The notes beneath the pieces were generated by a model. The model searched no databases, was not told where the DNA came from, and saw only the letters and a list, made by a program, of their open reading frames with translations. This document shows positions 43,631-57,800 of a stretch of DNA of 64,000 nucleotides, piece by piece. Origin of the DNA: Megachile rotundata (taxonomy: Eukaryota; Arthropoda; Insecta; Hymenoptera; Megachilidae). Location: positions 124,001 through 188,000 of the forward strand of contig NW_027473523.1 of NCBI RefSeq assembly GCF_050947335.1. The letters are read 5' to 3'. Both the position numbers and the translations under genes were made by a program. Positions within the stretch are counted from its first letter, which is position 1. Each line of letters starts with the position of its first letter.

Positions 43631-46600
43631 TGCATATCTGATCGATAGAACGACAATTTCTATACTTATTACACTCACTATTATCAATCTAACTCATATT
43701 ATTAACCATGTTATGCAGATATGATCGACAGAACGACAATTACTATACTTATTACTCTTATTATTATCAATCTAACTCATATTATTAACCATATTATGCA
43801 TATATGATCGATAGAACGACAATTACTATACTTATTACTCTTATTATTATCAATCTAACTCATATTATTAGCCATATTGCGCTTATATGATCGATAGAAC
43901 GACAATTACTATACCCATTACTCTTATTATTATCAATCTAACTCATATTATTAACCATATTATGCTTATATGATCGATAGATGGACAATTACTATACATA
44001 TTACACTCACTATTATCAATCTAACTCATATTATTAACCATGTTATGCAGATATGTTCGATGGTACGACAATTACTATACGTATTACTCTTATTATTATC
44101 AATCTAACTCATATTATTAGCCATATTATGCTTATATGATCGATAGAACGACAATTACTATACTCATTACTCTTATTATTATCAATCTAATTCATATTAT
44201 TAGCCATATTATGCATATATGATCGATAGATGGACAATTACTATAAATATTACACTCACTATTATCAATCTAACTCATATTATTAACCATGTTATGCAGA
44301 TATGTTCGATAGTACGACAATCACTATACGTATTACTCTTATTATTATCAATCTTACTCATATTATTAGCCATATTATGCTTATATGATCGATATAACGA
44401 CAATTACTATACTCATTACACTCACTATTATCAATCTAACTCATACTATTAGCCACATTATGCTTATATGATCGATAGAACGACAATTACAATACTCATC
44501 ATTCATATTATTATCAATCTAACTCATATTATTAGCCATATTATGCTTATACGATCGATAGAACGACAATTACTACACATATTACACTTACTATTCTCAG
44601 TCTAACTCATATTATTGACCATATTATGCAGATATGATCGATAGAGCGACAATTACTATACTTATTACTCTTATTATTATCAATCTAACTCATATTATTA
44701 GCCATATTGTGCTTATATGATCGATAGAACGACAATTACTATACTCATTACTCTTATTATTATCAATGTAACTCATATTATTAGCCATATTATGCTTATA
44801 TGATCGATAGATGGACAATTACTATACATATTACACTCACTATTATCAATCTAACTCATATTATTAACCATGTTATGCAGATATGATCGATAGTACGACA
44901 ATTACTATACGTATTACTCTTATTATTATCAATCTAACTCATATTATTAGCCATATTATGCTTATATGATCGATAGAACGACAATTACTATACTTATTAC
45001 TCTTATTATTATCAATCTAACTCATATTATTAGCCATATTATGCTCATATGATCGATAGAACGACAATTACTATACTCATTACTCTTATTATTATCAATC
45101 TAATTCATATTATTAGCCATATTATGCATATATGATCGATAGAACCACAATTTCTATACTTATTACACTCACTATTATCAATCTAACTCATATTATTAAC
45201 CATGTTATGCAGATATGACCGATAGAACGACAATTACTATACTTATTACTCTTATTATTATCAATCTAACTCATATTATTAACCATATTATGCAGATATG
45301 ATCGATAGAACAACAAGTACTATACTTATTACTCTTATTATTGTCAATCTAATTCATATTATTAGCCATATTATGCATATATGATCGATAGAACGACAAT
45401 TTCTATACTTATTACTCTTATTATTATCAATCTAACTCATATCTTTAGCCATATTATGCTTATATGATCGATAGGACGACAATTACTATACTTATTACTC
45501 TTATTATTATCAATCTAACTCATATTATTAGTCATATTATGCAGATATGATCGATAGAACGACAATTACTATACTTATTACTCTTATTATTATCAATCTA
45601 ACTCATATCTTTAGCCATATTATGCTTATATGATCGATAGGACGACAATTACTATACATATTACTCTTATTATTATCAATCTAACTCATATTATTAGCCA
45701 TATTATGCTTATATGATCGATAGAACGACAATTACTATACTCACTACTCTTATTATTATCAATTTAATTCATATTATTAGCCATATTATGCATATATGAT
45801 CGATAGATTGACAATTACTATACATATTACACTCACTATTATCAATCTAATTCATATTATTAACCATGTTATGCAGATATGATCGATGGAACGACAATTA
45901 CTATGCTTATTACTGTTATTATTATCAACCTAACTCATATCTTTAGCCACATTATGCTTATATGATCGATAGGACGACCATTACTATACTTATTACTCTT
46001 ATTATTATCAATCTAACTCATATTATTAGTCATATTATGCTCATATGATCGATAGAACGACAATTACTATACTCATTACTCTTATTATTATCAATTTAAC
46101 TCATATTATTAGCCATATTATGCTTATATGATCGATATAACGACAATTACTATACTCATTACACTCACTATTATCAATCTAACTCATACTATTAGCCACA
46201 TTATGCTTATATGATCGATAGAACGACAATTACAATACTCATCATTCATATTATTATCAATCTAACTCATATTATTAACCATGTTATGCAGATATGATCG
46301 ATAGAACGACAATTACTATACTTATTACTCTTATTATTATCAATCTAACTCATATTATTAACCATATTATGCAGATATGATCGATAGAACGACAATTACT
46401 GTACTTATTACTCTTATTATTATCAATCTAACACATATCTTTAGCCATATTATGCTTATATGATCGATAGGACGACAATTACTATACTTATTACTCTTAT
46501 TATTATCAATCTAACTCATATTATTAGTCATATTATGCAGATATGATCGATAGAACGACAATTACTATACTTATTACTCTTATTATTATCAATCTAAATC

Positions 46601-48131
46601 ATATCTTTAGCCATATTATGCTTATATGATCGATAGGACGACAATTACTATACTTATTACTCTTATTATTATCAATCTAACTCATATTATTAGCCATATT
46701 ATGCTTATATGATCGATAGAACGACAATTACTATACTCACTACTCTTATTATTATCAATTTAATTCATATTATTGGCCATATTATGCATATATGATCGAT
46801 AGATTGACAATTACTATACATATTACACTCACTATTATCAATCTAATTCATATTATTAACCATGTTATGCAGATATGATCGATGGAACGACAATTACTAT
46901 ACTTATTACTCTTATTATTATCAATCTAACTCAATTCTTTAGCCACATTATGCTTATACGGTCGATAGGACGACCATTACTATACTTATTACTCTTATTA
47001 TTATCAATCTAACTCATATTATTAGTCATATTATGCTCATATGATCGATAGAACGACAATTACTATACTCATTACTCTTATTATTATCAATTTAACTCAT
47101 ATTATTAGCCATATTATGCTTATATGATCGATAGATTGACAATTACTATACATATTACACTCACTATTATCAATCTAACTCATATTATTAACCATGTTAT
47201 GCAGATATGATCGATAGAACGACAATTACTATACTTATTACTCTTATTATTATCAATCTAACTCATATTATTAACCATATTATGCAGATATGATCGATAG
47301 AACGACAATTACTATACTTATTACTCTTATTATTATCAATCTAACTCATATTATTAGCCATATTGTGCTTATATGATCGATAGAACGACAATTACTATAC
47401 CCATTACTCTTATTCTTATCAATCTAACTCATATTATTAGCCATATTATGCTTATATGATCGATAGATGGACAATTACTATACATATTACACTCACTATT
47501 ATCAATCTAACTCATATTATTAACCATGTTATGCAGATATGATCGATAGTACGACAATTACTATACGTATTACTCTTATTATTATCAATCTAACTCATAT
47601 TATTAGCCATATTATGCTTATATGATCGATAGAACGACAATTACTATACTTATTACTCTTATTATTATCAATCTAACTCATATTATTAGCCATATTATGC
47701 TTATATGATCGATAGACCGACAATTACTACACTTATTACTCTTGTTATTATCAATCTAACTCATATCTTTAGCCATATTATGCTTATATGATCGATAGGA
47801 CGACAATTACTATACTTATTACTCTTATTATTATCAATCTAACTCATATTATTAGTCATATTATTCAGATATAATCGATAGAACGACAATTACTATACTT
47901 ATTACTCTTATTATTATCAATCTAACTCATATTATTAGCCATATTGTGCTTATATGATCGATAGAACGACAATTACTATACCCATTACTCTTATTATTAT
48001 CAATCTAACTCATATTATTAGCCATATTATGCTTATATGATCGATAGATGGACAATTTCTATACTTATTACACTCACTATTATCAATCTAACTCATATTA
48101 TTAACCATGTTATGCAGATATGATCGATAAA
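43631..48131 (+). repeat. HOR-4 mosaic, left part
   Basis: About 54 monomers in an order not repeated immediately. It contains D at 44,573-44,655, G at 45,309, F near 45,900 and E near 44,498 and 46,223. Rare markers (GCGC at 43,879, TTCGA at 44,056, CTATAAATATT at 44,241) recur exactly 12,865 bp (155 monomers) later. Several private changes are seen near 46.6-47.0 kb: TATTGGCC, CTCAATTCTTTAG and TACGGTCGATAG. It also contains the 77-codon open frame that I reject as a gene. Confidence 0.6.
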
Positions 48132-51100
48132 ACGACAATTACTATACTTATTACTCTTATTATTATCAATCTAACTCATATTATTAACCATATTATGCAG
48201 ATATGATCGATAGAACGACAATTACTATACTTACTACTCTTATTATTATCAATCTAACTCATATTATTAGCCATATTATGCTTATACGATCGATAGAACG
48301 ACAATTACTATACATATTACACTCACTATTATCAATCTAATTCATATTATTAACCATGTTATGCAGATATGATCGATGGAACGACAATTACTATGCTTAT
48401 TACTGTTATTATTATCAATCTAACTCATATCTTTAGCCACATTATGCTTATATGATCGATAGGACGACCATTACTATACTTATTACTCTTATTATTATCA
48501 ATCTAACTCATATTATTAGTCATATTATGCTCATATGATCGATAGAACGACAATTACTATACTCATTACTCTTATTATTATCAATTTAACTCATATTATT
48601 AGCCATATTATGCTTATATGATCGATATAACGACAATTACTATACTCATTACACTCACTATTATCAATCTAACTCATACTATTAGCCACATTATGCTTAT
48701 ATGATCGATAGAACGACAATTACAATACTCATCATTCATATTATTATCAATCTAACTCATATTATTAGCCATATTATGCTTATACGATCGATAGAACGAC
48801 AATTACTACACATATTACACTTACTATTCTCAGTCTAACTCATATTATTAACCATATTATGCAGATATGATCGATAGAGCGACAATTACTATACTTATTA
48901 CTCTTATTATTATCAATCTAACTCATATTATTAGCCATATTGTGCTTATATGATCGATAGAACGACAATTACTATACTTATTACTCTTATTATTATCAAT
49001 CTATCTCATATTATTAGTCATATTATGCTCATATGATCGATAGAACGACAATTACTATACTCATTACTCTTGTTATTATCAATCTAACTCATATTATTAG
49101 CCATATTATGCTCATATGATCGATAGATTGACAATTACTATACATATTACACTCACTATTATCAATCTAACTCATATTATTAACCATGTTATGCAGATAT
49201 GATCGATAGAACGACAATTACTATACGTATTACTCTTATTATTATCAATCTAACTCATATTATTAACCATGTTATGCAGATATGATCGATAGTACGACAA
49301 TTACTATACTTATTACTCTTATTATTATCAATCTAACTCATATTATTAGCCATATTATGCTTATATGATCGATAGAACGACAATTACTGTACTTATTACT
49401 CTTATTATTATCAATCTAACTCATATTATTAACCATATTATGCAGATATGATCGATAGAACGACAATTACTATACTTATTACTCTTATTATTATCAATCT
49501 AACTCATATTATTAGCCATATTGTGCTTATATGATCGATAGAACGACAATTACTATTCTCATTACTCTTATTATTATCAATCTAACTCATATTATTAGCC
49601 ATATTATGCTTATATGACCGATAGATGGACAACTACTATACATATTACACTCACTATTATCAATCTAACTCATATTATTAACCATGTTATGCAGATATGA
49701 TCGATAGTACGACAATTACTATACGTATTACTCTTATTATTATCAATCTAATTCATATTATTAGCCATATTATGCATATATGATCGATAGAACGACAATT
49801 TCTATACTTATTACACTCACTATTATCAATCTAACTCATATTATTAACCATGTTATGCAGATATGATCGATATGACGACAATTACTATACTCATTACACT
49901 CACTATTATCAATCTAACTCATACTATTAGCCACATTATGCTTATATGATCGATAGAACGACAATTACTATACTTATTACTCTTATTATTATCAATCTAA
50001 CTCATATTATTAGCCATATTATGCAGATACGATCGATAGAACGACAATTTCTATACTTATTACTCTTATTATTATCAATCTAACTCATACCTTTAGCCAT
50101 ATTATGCTTATATGATCGATAGGACGACAATTACTATACTTATTACTCTTATTATTATCAATCTAACTCATATTATTAGTCATATTATGCAGATATGATC
50201 GATAGAACGACAATTACTATACTTATTACTCTTATTATTATCAATCTAACTCATATCTTTAGCCATATTATGCTTATATGATCGATAGGACGACAATTAC
50301 TATACATATTACTCTTATTATTATCAATCTAACTCATATTATTAGCCATATTATGCAGATATGATCGATAGAACGACAATTACTATACTTATTACTCTTA
50401 TTATTATCAATCTAACTCATATTATTAACCATATTATGCAGGTATGATCGATAGAACGACAATTACTGTACTTATTACTCTTATTATTATCAATCTAACA
50501 CATATCTTTAGCCATATTATGCTTATATGATCGATAGGACGACAATTACTATACTTATTACTCTTATTATTATCAATCTAACTCATATTATTAGTCATAT
50601 TATGCTCATATGCTCGATAGAACGACAATTACTATACTCATTACTCTTATTACTATCAATCTAACTCATATTATTAGCCATATTATGCTTATATGATCGA
50701 TAGAACGACAATTACTGTACTTATTACTCTTATTATTATCAATCTAACTCATATTATTAACCATATTATGCAGATATGATCGATAGAACGACAATTACTA
50801 TACTTATTACTCTTATTATTATCAATCTAACTCATATTATTAGCCATATTGTGCTTATATGATCGATAGAACGACAATTACTATTCTCATTACTCTTATT
50901 ATTATCAATCTAACTCATACCTTTAGCCATATTATGCTTATATGATCGATAGATTGACAATTACTATACATATTACACTCACTATTATCAATCTAACTCA
51001 TATTATTAACCATGTTACGCAGGTATGATCGATAGTACGACAATTACTATACGTATTACTCTTATTATTATCAATCTGACTCATATTATTAGCCATATTA

Positions 51101-51413
51101 TGCTTATACGATCGATCGAACGGCAATTACTACACATATTACACTTACTATTCTCAGTCTAACTCATATTATTAACCATATTATGCAGATATGATCGATA
51201 GAGCGACAATTACTATACTTATTACTCTTACTATTATCAATCCAACTCATATTATTAGTCATATTATGCAGATATGATCGATAGAACGACAATTACTATA
51301 CTTATTACTCTTATTATTATCAATCTAACACATATCTTTAGCCATATTATGCTTATATGATCGATAGGACGACAATTACTATACTTATTACTCTTATTAT
51401 TATCAATCTAACT
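48132..51413 (+). repeat. Recent tandem duplication, copy 1 (3,282 bp)
   Basis: Positions 48,132-49,143 reappear at 51,369-52,380 (offset 3,237, 39 monomers). Positions 48,943-51,413 reappear at 52,429-54,899 (offset 3,486, 42 monomers). Rare shared markers are CTATTCTCATT, TATGACCGATAG, CATACCTTTAGCC, GCAGGTATGATCG, CTGACTCATA, GATCGATCGAACGGC and CAATCCAACTC. Copy 1 and copy 2 overlap by about half a monomer because the duplication join is in register. Confidence 0.78.
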
Positions 51414-54400
51414 CATATTATTAACCATATTATGCAGATATGATCGATAGAACGACAATTACTATACTTACTACTCTTATTATTATCAATCTAACTCATA
51501 TTATTAGCCATATTATGCTTATACGATCGATAGAACGACAATTACTATACATATTACACTCACTATTATCAATCTAATTCATATTATTAACCATGTTATG
51601 CAGATATGATCGATGGAACGACAATTACTATGCTTATTACTGTTATTATTATCAATCTAACTCATATCTTTAGCCACATTATGCTTATATGATCGATAGG
51701 ACGACCATTACTATACTTATTACTCTTATTATTATCAATCTAACTCATATTATTAGTCATATTATGCTCATATGATCGATAGAACGACAATTACTATACT
51801 CATTACTCTTATTATTATCAATTTAACTCATATTATTAGCCATATTATGCTTATATGATCGATATAACGACAATTACTATACTCATTACACTCACTATTA
51901 TCAATCTAACTCATACTATTAGCCACATTATGCTTATATGATCGATAGAACGACAATTACAATACTCATCATTCATATTATTATCAATCTAACTCATATT
52001 ATTAGCCATATTATGCTTATACGATCGATAGAACGACAATTACTACACATATTACACTTACTATTCTCAGTCTAACTCATATTATTAACCATATTATGCA
52101 GATATGATCGATAGAGCGACAATTACTATACTTATTACTCTTATTATTATCAATCTAACTCATATTATTAGCCATATTGTGCTTATATGATCGATAGAAC
52201 GACAATTACTATACTTATTACTCTTATTATTATCAATCTATCTCATATTATTAGTCATATTATGCTCATATGATCGATAGAACGACAATTACTATACTCA
52301 TTACTCTTGTTATTATCAATCTAACTCATATTATTAGCCATATTATGCTCATATGATCGATAGATTGACAATTACTATACGTATTACTCTTATTATTATC
52401 AATCTAACTCATATTATTAGCCATATTATGCTTATATGATCGATAGAACGACAATTACTATACTTATTACTCTTATTATTATCAATCTATCTCATATTAT
52501 TAGTCATATTATGCTCATATGATCGATAGAACGACAATTACTATACTCATTACTCTTGTTATTATCAATCTAACTCATATTATTAGCCATATTATGCTCA
52601 TATGATCGATAGATTGACAATTACTATACATATTACACTCACTATTATCAATCTAACTCATATTATTAACCATGTTATGCAGATATGATCGATAGAACGA
52701 CAATTACTATACGTATTACTCTTATTATTATCAATCTAACTCATATTATTAACCATGTTATGCAGATATGATCGATAGTACGACAATTACTATACTTATT
52801 ACTCTTATTATTATCAATCTAACTCATATTATTAGCCATATTATGCTTATATGATCGATAGAACGACAATTACTGTACTTATTACTCTTATTATTATCAA
52901 TCTAACTCATATTATTAACCATATTATGCAGATATGATCGATAGAACGACAATTACTATACTTATTACTCTTATTATTATCAATCTAACTCATATTATTA
53001 GCCATATTGTGCTTATATGATCGATAGAACGACAATTACTATTCTCATTACTCTTATTATTATCAATCTAACTCATATTATTAGCCATATTATGCTTATA
53101 TGACCGATAGATGGACAACTACTATACATATTACACTCACTATTATCAATCTAACTCATATTATTAACCATGTTATGCAGATATGATCGATAGTACGACA
53201 ATTACTATACGTATTACTCTTATTATTATCAATCTAATTCATATTATTAGCCATATTATGCATATATGATCGATAGAACGACAATTTCTATACTTATTAC
53301 ACTCACTATTATCAATCTAACTCATATTATTAACCATGTTATGCAGATATGATCGATATGACGACAATTACTATACTCATTACACTCACTATTATCAATC
53401 TAACTCATACTATTAGCCACATTATGCTTATATGATCGATAGAACGACAATTACTATACTTATTACTCTTATTATTATCAATCTAACTCATATTATTAGC
53501 CATATTATGCAGATACGATCGATAGAACGACAATTTCTATACTTATTACTCTTATTATTATCAATCTAACTCATACCTTTAGCCATATTATGCTTATATG
53601 ATCGATAGGACGACAATTACTATACTTATTACTCTTATTATTATCAATCTAACTCATATTATTAGTCATATTATGCAGATATGATCGATAGAACGACAAT
53701 TACTATACTTATTACTCTTATTATTATCAATCTAACTCATATCTTTAGCCATATTATGCTTATATGATCGATAGGACGACAATTACTATACATATTACTC
53801 TTATTATTATCAATCTAACTCATATTATTAGCCATATTATGCAGATATGATCGATAGAACGACAATTACTATACTTATTACTCTTATTATTATCAATCTA
53901 ACTCATATTATTAACCATATTATGCAGGTATGATCGATAGAACGACAATTACTGTACTTATTACTCTTATTATTATCAATCTAACACATATCTTTAGCCA
54001 TATTATGCTTATATGATCGATAGGACGACAATTACTATACTTATTACTCTTATTATTATCAATCTAACTCATATTATTAGTCATATTATGCTCATATGCT
54101 CGATAGAACGACAATTACTATACTCATTACTCTTATTACTATCAATCTAACTCATATTATTAGCCATATTATGCTTATATGATCGATAGAACGACAATTA
54201 CTGTACTTATTACTCTTATTATTATCAATCTAACTCATATTATTAACCATATTATGCAGATATGATCGATAGAACGACAATTACTATACTTATTACTCTT
54301 ATTATTATCAATCTAACTCATATTATTAGCCATATTGTGCTTATATGATCGATAGAACGACAATTACTATTCTCATTACTCTTATTATTATCAATCTAAC

Positions 54401-54899
54401 TCATACCTTTAGCCATATTATGCTTATATGATCGATAGATTGACAATTACTATACATATTACACTCACTATTATCAATCTAACTCATATTATTAACCATG
54501 TTACGCAGGTATGATCGATAGTACGACAATTACTATACGTATTACTCTTATTATTATCAATCTGACTCATATTATTAGCCATATTATGCTTATACGATCG
54601 ATCGAACGGCAATTACTACACATATTACACTTACTATTCTCAGTCTAACTCATATTATTAACCATATTATGCAGATATGATCGATAGAGCGACAATTACT
54701 ATACTTATTACTCTTACTATTATCAATCCAACTCATATTATTAGTCATATTATGCAGATATGATCGATAGAACGACAATTACTATACTTATTACTCTTAT
54801 TATTATCAATCTAACACATATCTTTAGCCATATTATGCTTATATGATCGATAGGACGACAATTACTATACTTATTACTCTTATTATTATCAATCTAACT
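51369..54899 (+). repeat. Recent tandem duplication, copy 2 (3,531 bp)
   Basis: Second copy of 48,132-51,413. It is 249 bp longer because three monomers near its left end are repeated once more (52,209-52,457 and the block from 52,458). I saw no base difference in the markers compared across about 2.47 kb. That is much closer than HOR-1 or HOR-3 units are to each other. The match breaks at 54,900 (CTAACTAATATT against CTAACTCATATT). Confidence 0.78.
52209..52623 (+). repeat. 249-bp (three-monomer) duplication within copy 2
   Basis: A pair of monomers, one with CAATCTATCTCATATT and one with CTCTTGTTATTATC ending GATTGACAA, starts at 52,209 and again at 52,458 (3 x 83). A CTATACGTATT monomer lies between them. 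In copy 1 the pair occurs once (48,972). This accounts exactly for the change of offset from 3,237 to 3,486. Confidence 0.72.
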
Positions 54900-57800
54900 A
54901 ATATTATTAGCCATATTATGCTTATATGATCCATAGAACGACAGTTACTATACTCATTACTCTTATTATTATCAATCTAATTCATATTATTAGCCATATT
55001 ATGCATATATGATCGATAAATTGACAATTACTATACATATTACACTCACTATTATCAATCTAATTCATATTATTAACCATGTTATGCAGATATGATCGAT
55101 GGAACGACAATTACTATGCTTATTACTGTTATTATTATCAATCTAACTCATATCTTTAGCCACATTATGCTTATATGATCGATAGGACGACCATTACTAT
55201 ACTTATTACTCTTATTATTATCAATCTAACTCATATTATTAGTCATATTATGCTCATATGATCGATAGAACGACAATTACTATACTCATTACTCTTATTA
55301 TTATCAATTTAACTCATATTATTAGCCATATTATGCTTATATGATCGATATAACGACAATTACTATACTCATTACACTCACTATTATCAATCTAACTCAT
55401 ACTATTAGCCACATTATGCTTATATGATCGATAGAACGATAATTACAATACTCATCATTCATATTATTATCAATCTAACTCATATTATTAACCATATTAT
55501 GCAGATATAATCGATAGAACGACAATTACTATACTTATTACTCTTATTATTATCAATCTAACTCATATTATTAGCCACATTGTGCTTATATGATCGATAG
55601 AACGACAATTACTATACCCATTACTCTTATTCTTATCAATCTAACTCATATTATTAGCCATATTATGCTTATATGATCGATAGATGGACAATTACTATAC
55701 ATATTACACTCACTATTATCAATCTAACTCATATTATTAACCATGTTATGCAGATATGATCGATAGTACGACAATTACTATACGTATTACACTTATTATT
55801 ATCAATCTAACTCATATTATTAGCCATATTATGCTTATATGATCGATAGAACGACAATTACTATACTTATTACTCTTATTATTATCAATCTAACTCATAT
55901 TATTAGCCATATTATGCTTATATGATCGATAGACCGACAATTACTATACTTATTACTCTTGTTATTATCAATCTAACTCATATCTTTAGCCATATTATGC
56001 TTATATGATCGATAGGACGACCATTACTATACTTATTACTCTTATTATTATCAATCTAACTCATATTATTAGTCATATTATGCAGATATAATCGATAGAA
56101 CGACAATTACTATACTTATTACTCTTATTATTATCAATCTAACTCATATTATTAGCCATATTGTGCTTATATGATCGATAGAACGACAATTACTATACCC
56201 ATTACTCTTATTATTATCAATCTAACTCATATTATTAGCCGTATTATGCTTATATGATCGATAGATGGACAATTTCTATACTTATTACACTCACTATTAT
56301 CAATCTAACTCATATTATTAACCATGTTATGCAGATATGATCGATAGAACGACAATTACTATACTTATTACTCTTATTATTATCAATCTAACTCATATTA
56401 TTAACCATATTATGCAGATATGATCGATAGAACGACAATTACTATACTTATTACTCTTATTATTATCAATCTAATTCATATTATTAGCCATATTATGCAT
56501 ATCTGATCGATAGAACGACAATTTCTATACTTATTACACTCACTATTATCAATCTAACTCATATTATTAGCCATGTTATGCAGATATGATCGACAGAACG
56601 ACAATTACTATACTTATTACTCTTATTATTATCAATCTAACTCATATTATTAACCATATTATGCATATATGATCGATAGTTCGACAATTACTATACTTAT
56701 TACTCTTATTATTATCAATCTAACTCATATTATTAGCCATATTGCGCTTATATGATCGATAGAACGACAATTACTATACCCATTACTCTTATTATTATCA
56801 ATCTAACTCATATTATTAGCCATATTATGCTTATATGATCGATAGATGGACAATTACTATACATATTACACTCACTATTATCAATCTAACTCATATTATT
56901 AACCATGTTATGCAGATATGTTCGATAGTACGACAATTACTATACGTATTACTCTTATTATTATCAATCTAACTCATATTATTAGCCATATTATGCTTAT
57001 ATGATCGATAGAACGACAATTACTATACTCATTACTCTTATTATTATCAATCTAATTCATATTATTAGCCATATTATGCATATATGATCGATAGATGGAC
57101 AATTACTATAAATATTACACTCACTATTATCAATCTAACTCATATTATTAACCATGTTATGCAGATATGTTCGATAGTACGACAATTACTATACGTATTA
57201 CTCTTATTATTATCAATCTAACTCATATTATTAGCCATATTATGCTTATATGATCGATAGAACGACAATTACTATACTTATTACTCTTATTATTATCAAT
57301 CTAACTCATACTATTAGCCATATTATGCTCATATGATCGATAGAACGACAATTACTATACTCATTACTCTTATTATTATCAATTTAACTCATATTATTAG
57401 CCATATTATGCTTATATGATCGATATAACGACAATTACTATACTCATTACACTCACTATTATCAATCTAACTCATACTATTAGCCACATTATGCTTATAT
57501 GATCGATAGAACGACAATTACAATACTCATCATTCATATTATTATCAATCTAACTCATATTATTAGCCATATTATGCTTATACGATCGATAGAACGACAA
57601 TTACTACACATATTACACTTACTATTCTCAGTCTAACTCATATTATTAACCATATTATGCAGATATGATCGATAGAGCGACAATTACTATACTTATTACT
57701 CTTATTATTATCAATCTAACTCATATTATTAGCCATATTGTGCTTATATGATCGATAGAACGACAATTACTATACTCATTACTCTTATTATTATCAATGT

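Noticed and set aside
44219..44452. 77-codon open reading frame
   Set aside because: It is ordinary satellite sequence read across 2.8 monomers, open only because three stop codons are mutated. It has no ribosome-binding or promoter context and no domain, and the copy 12,865 bp away keeps one of the stops.
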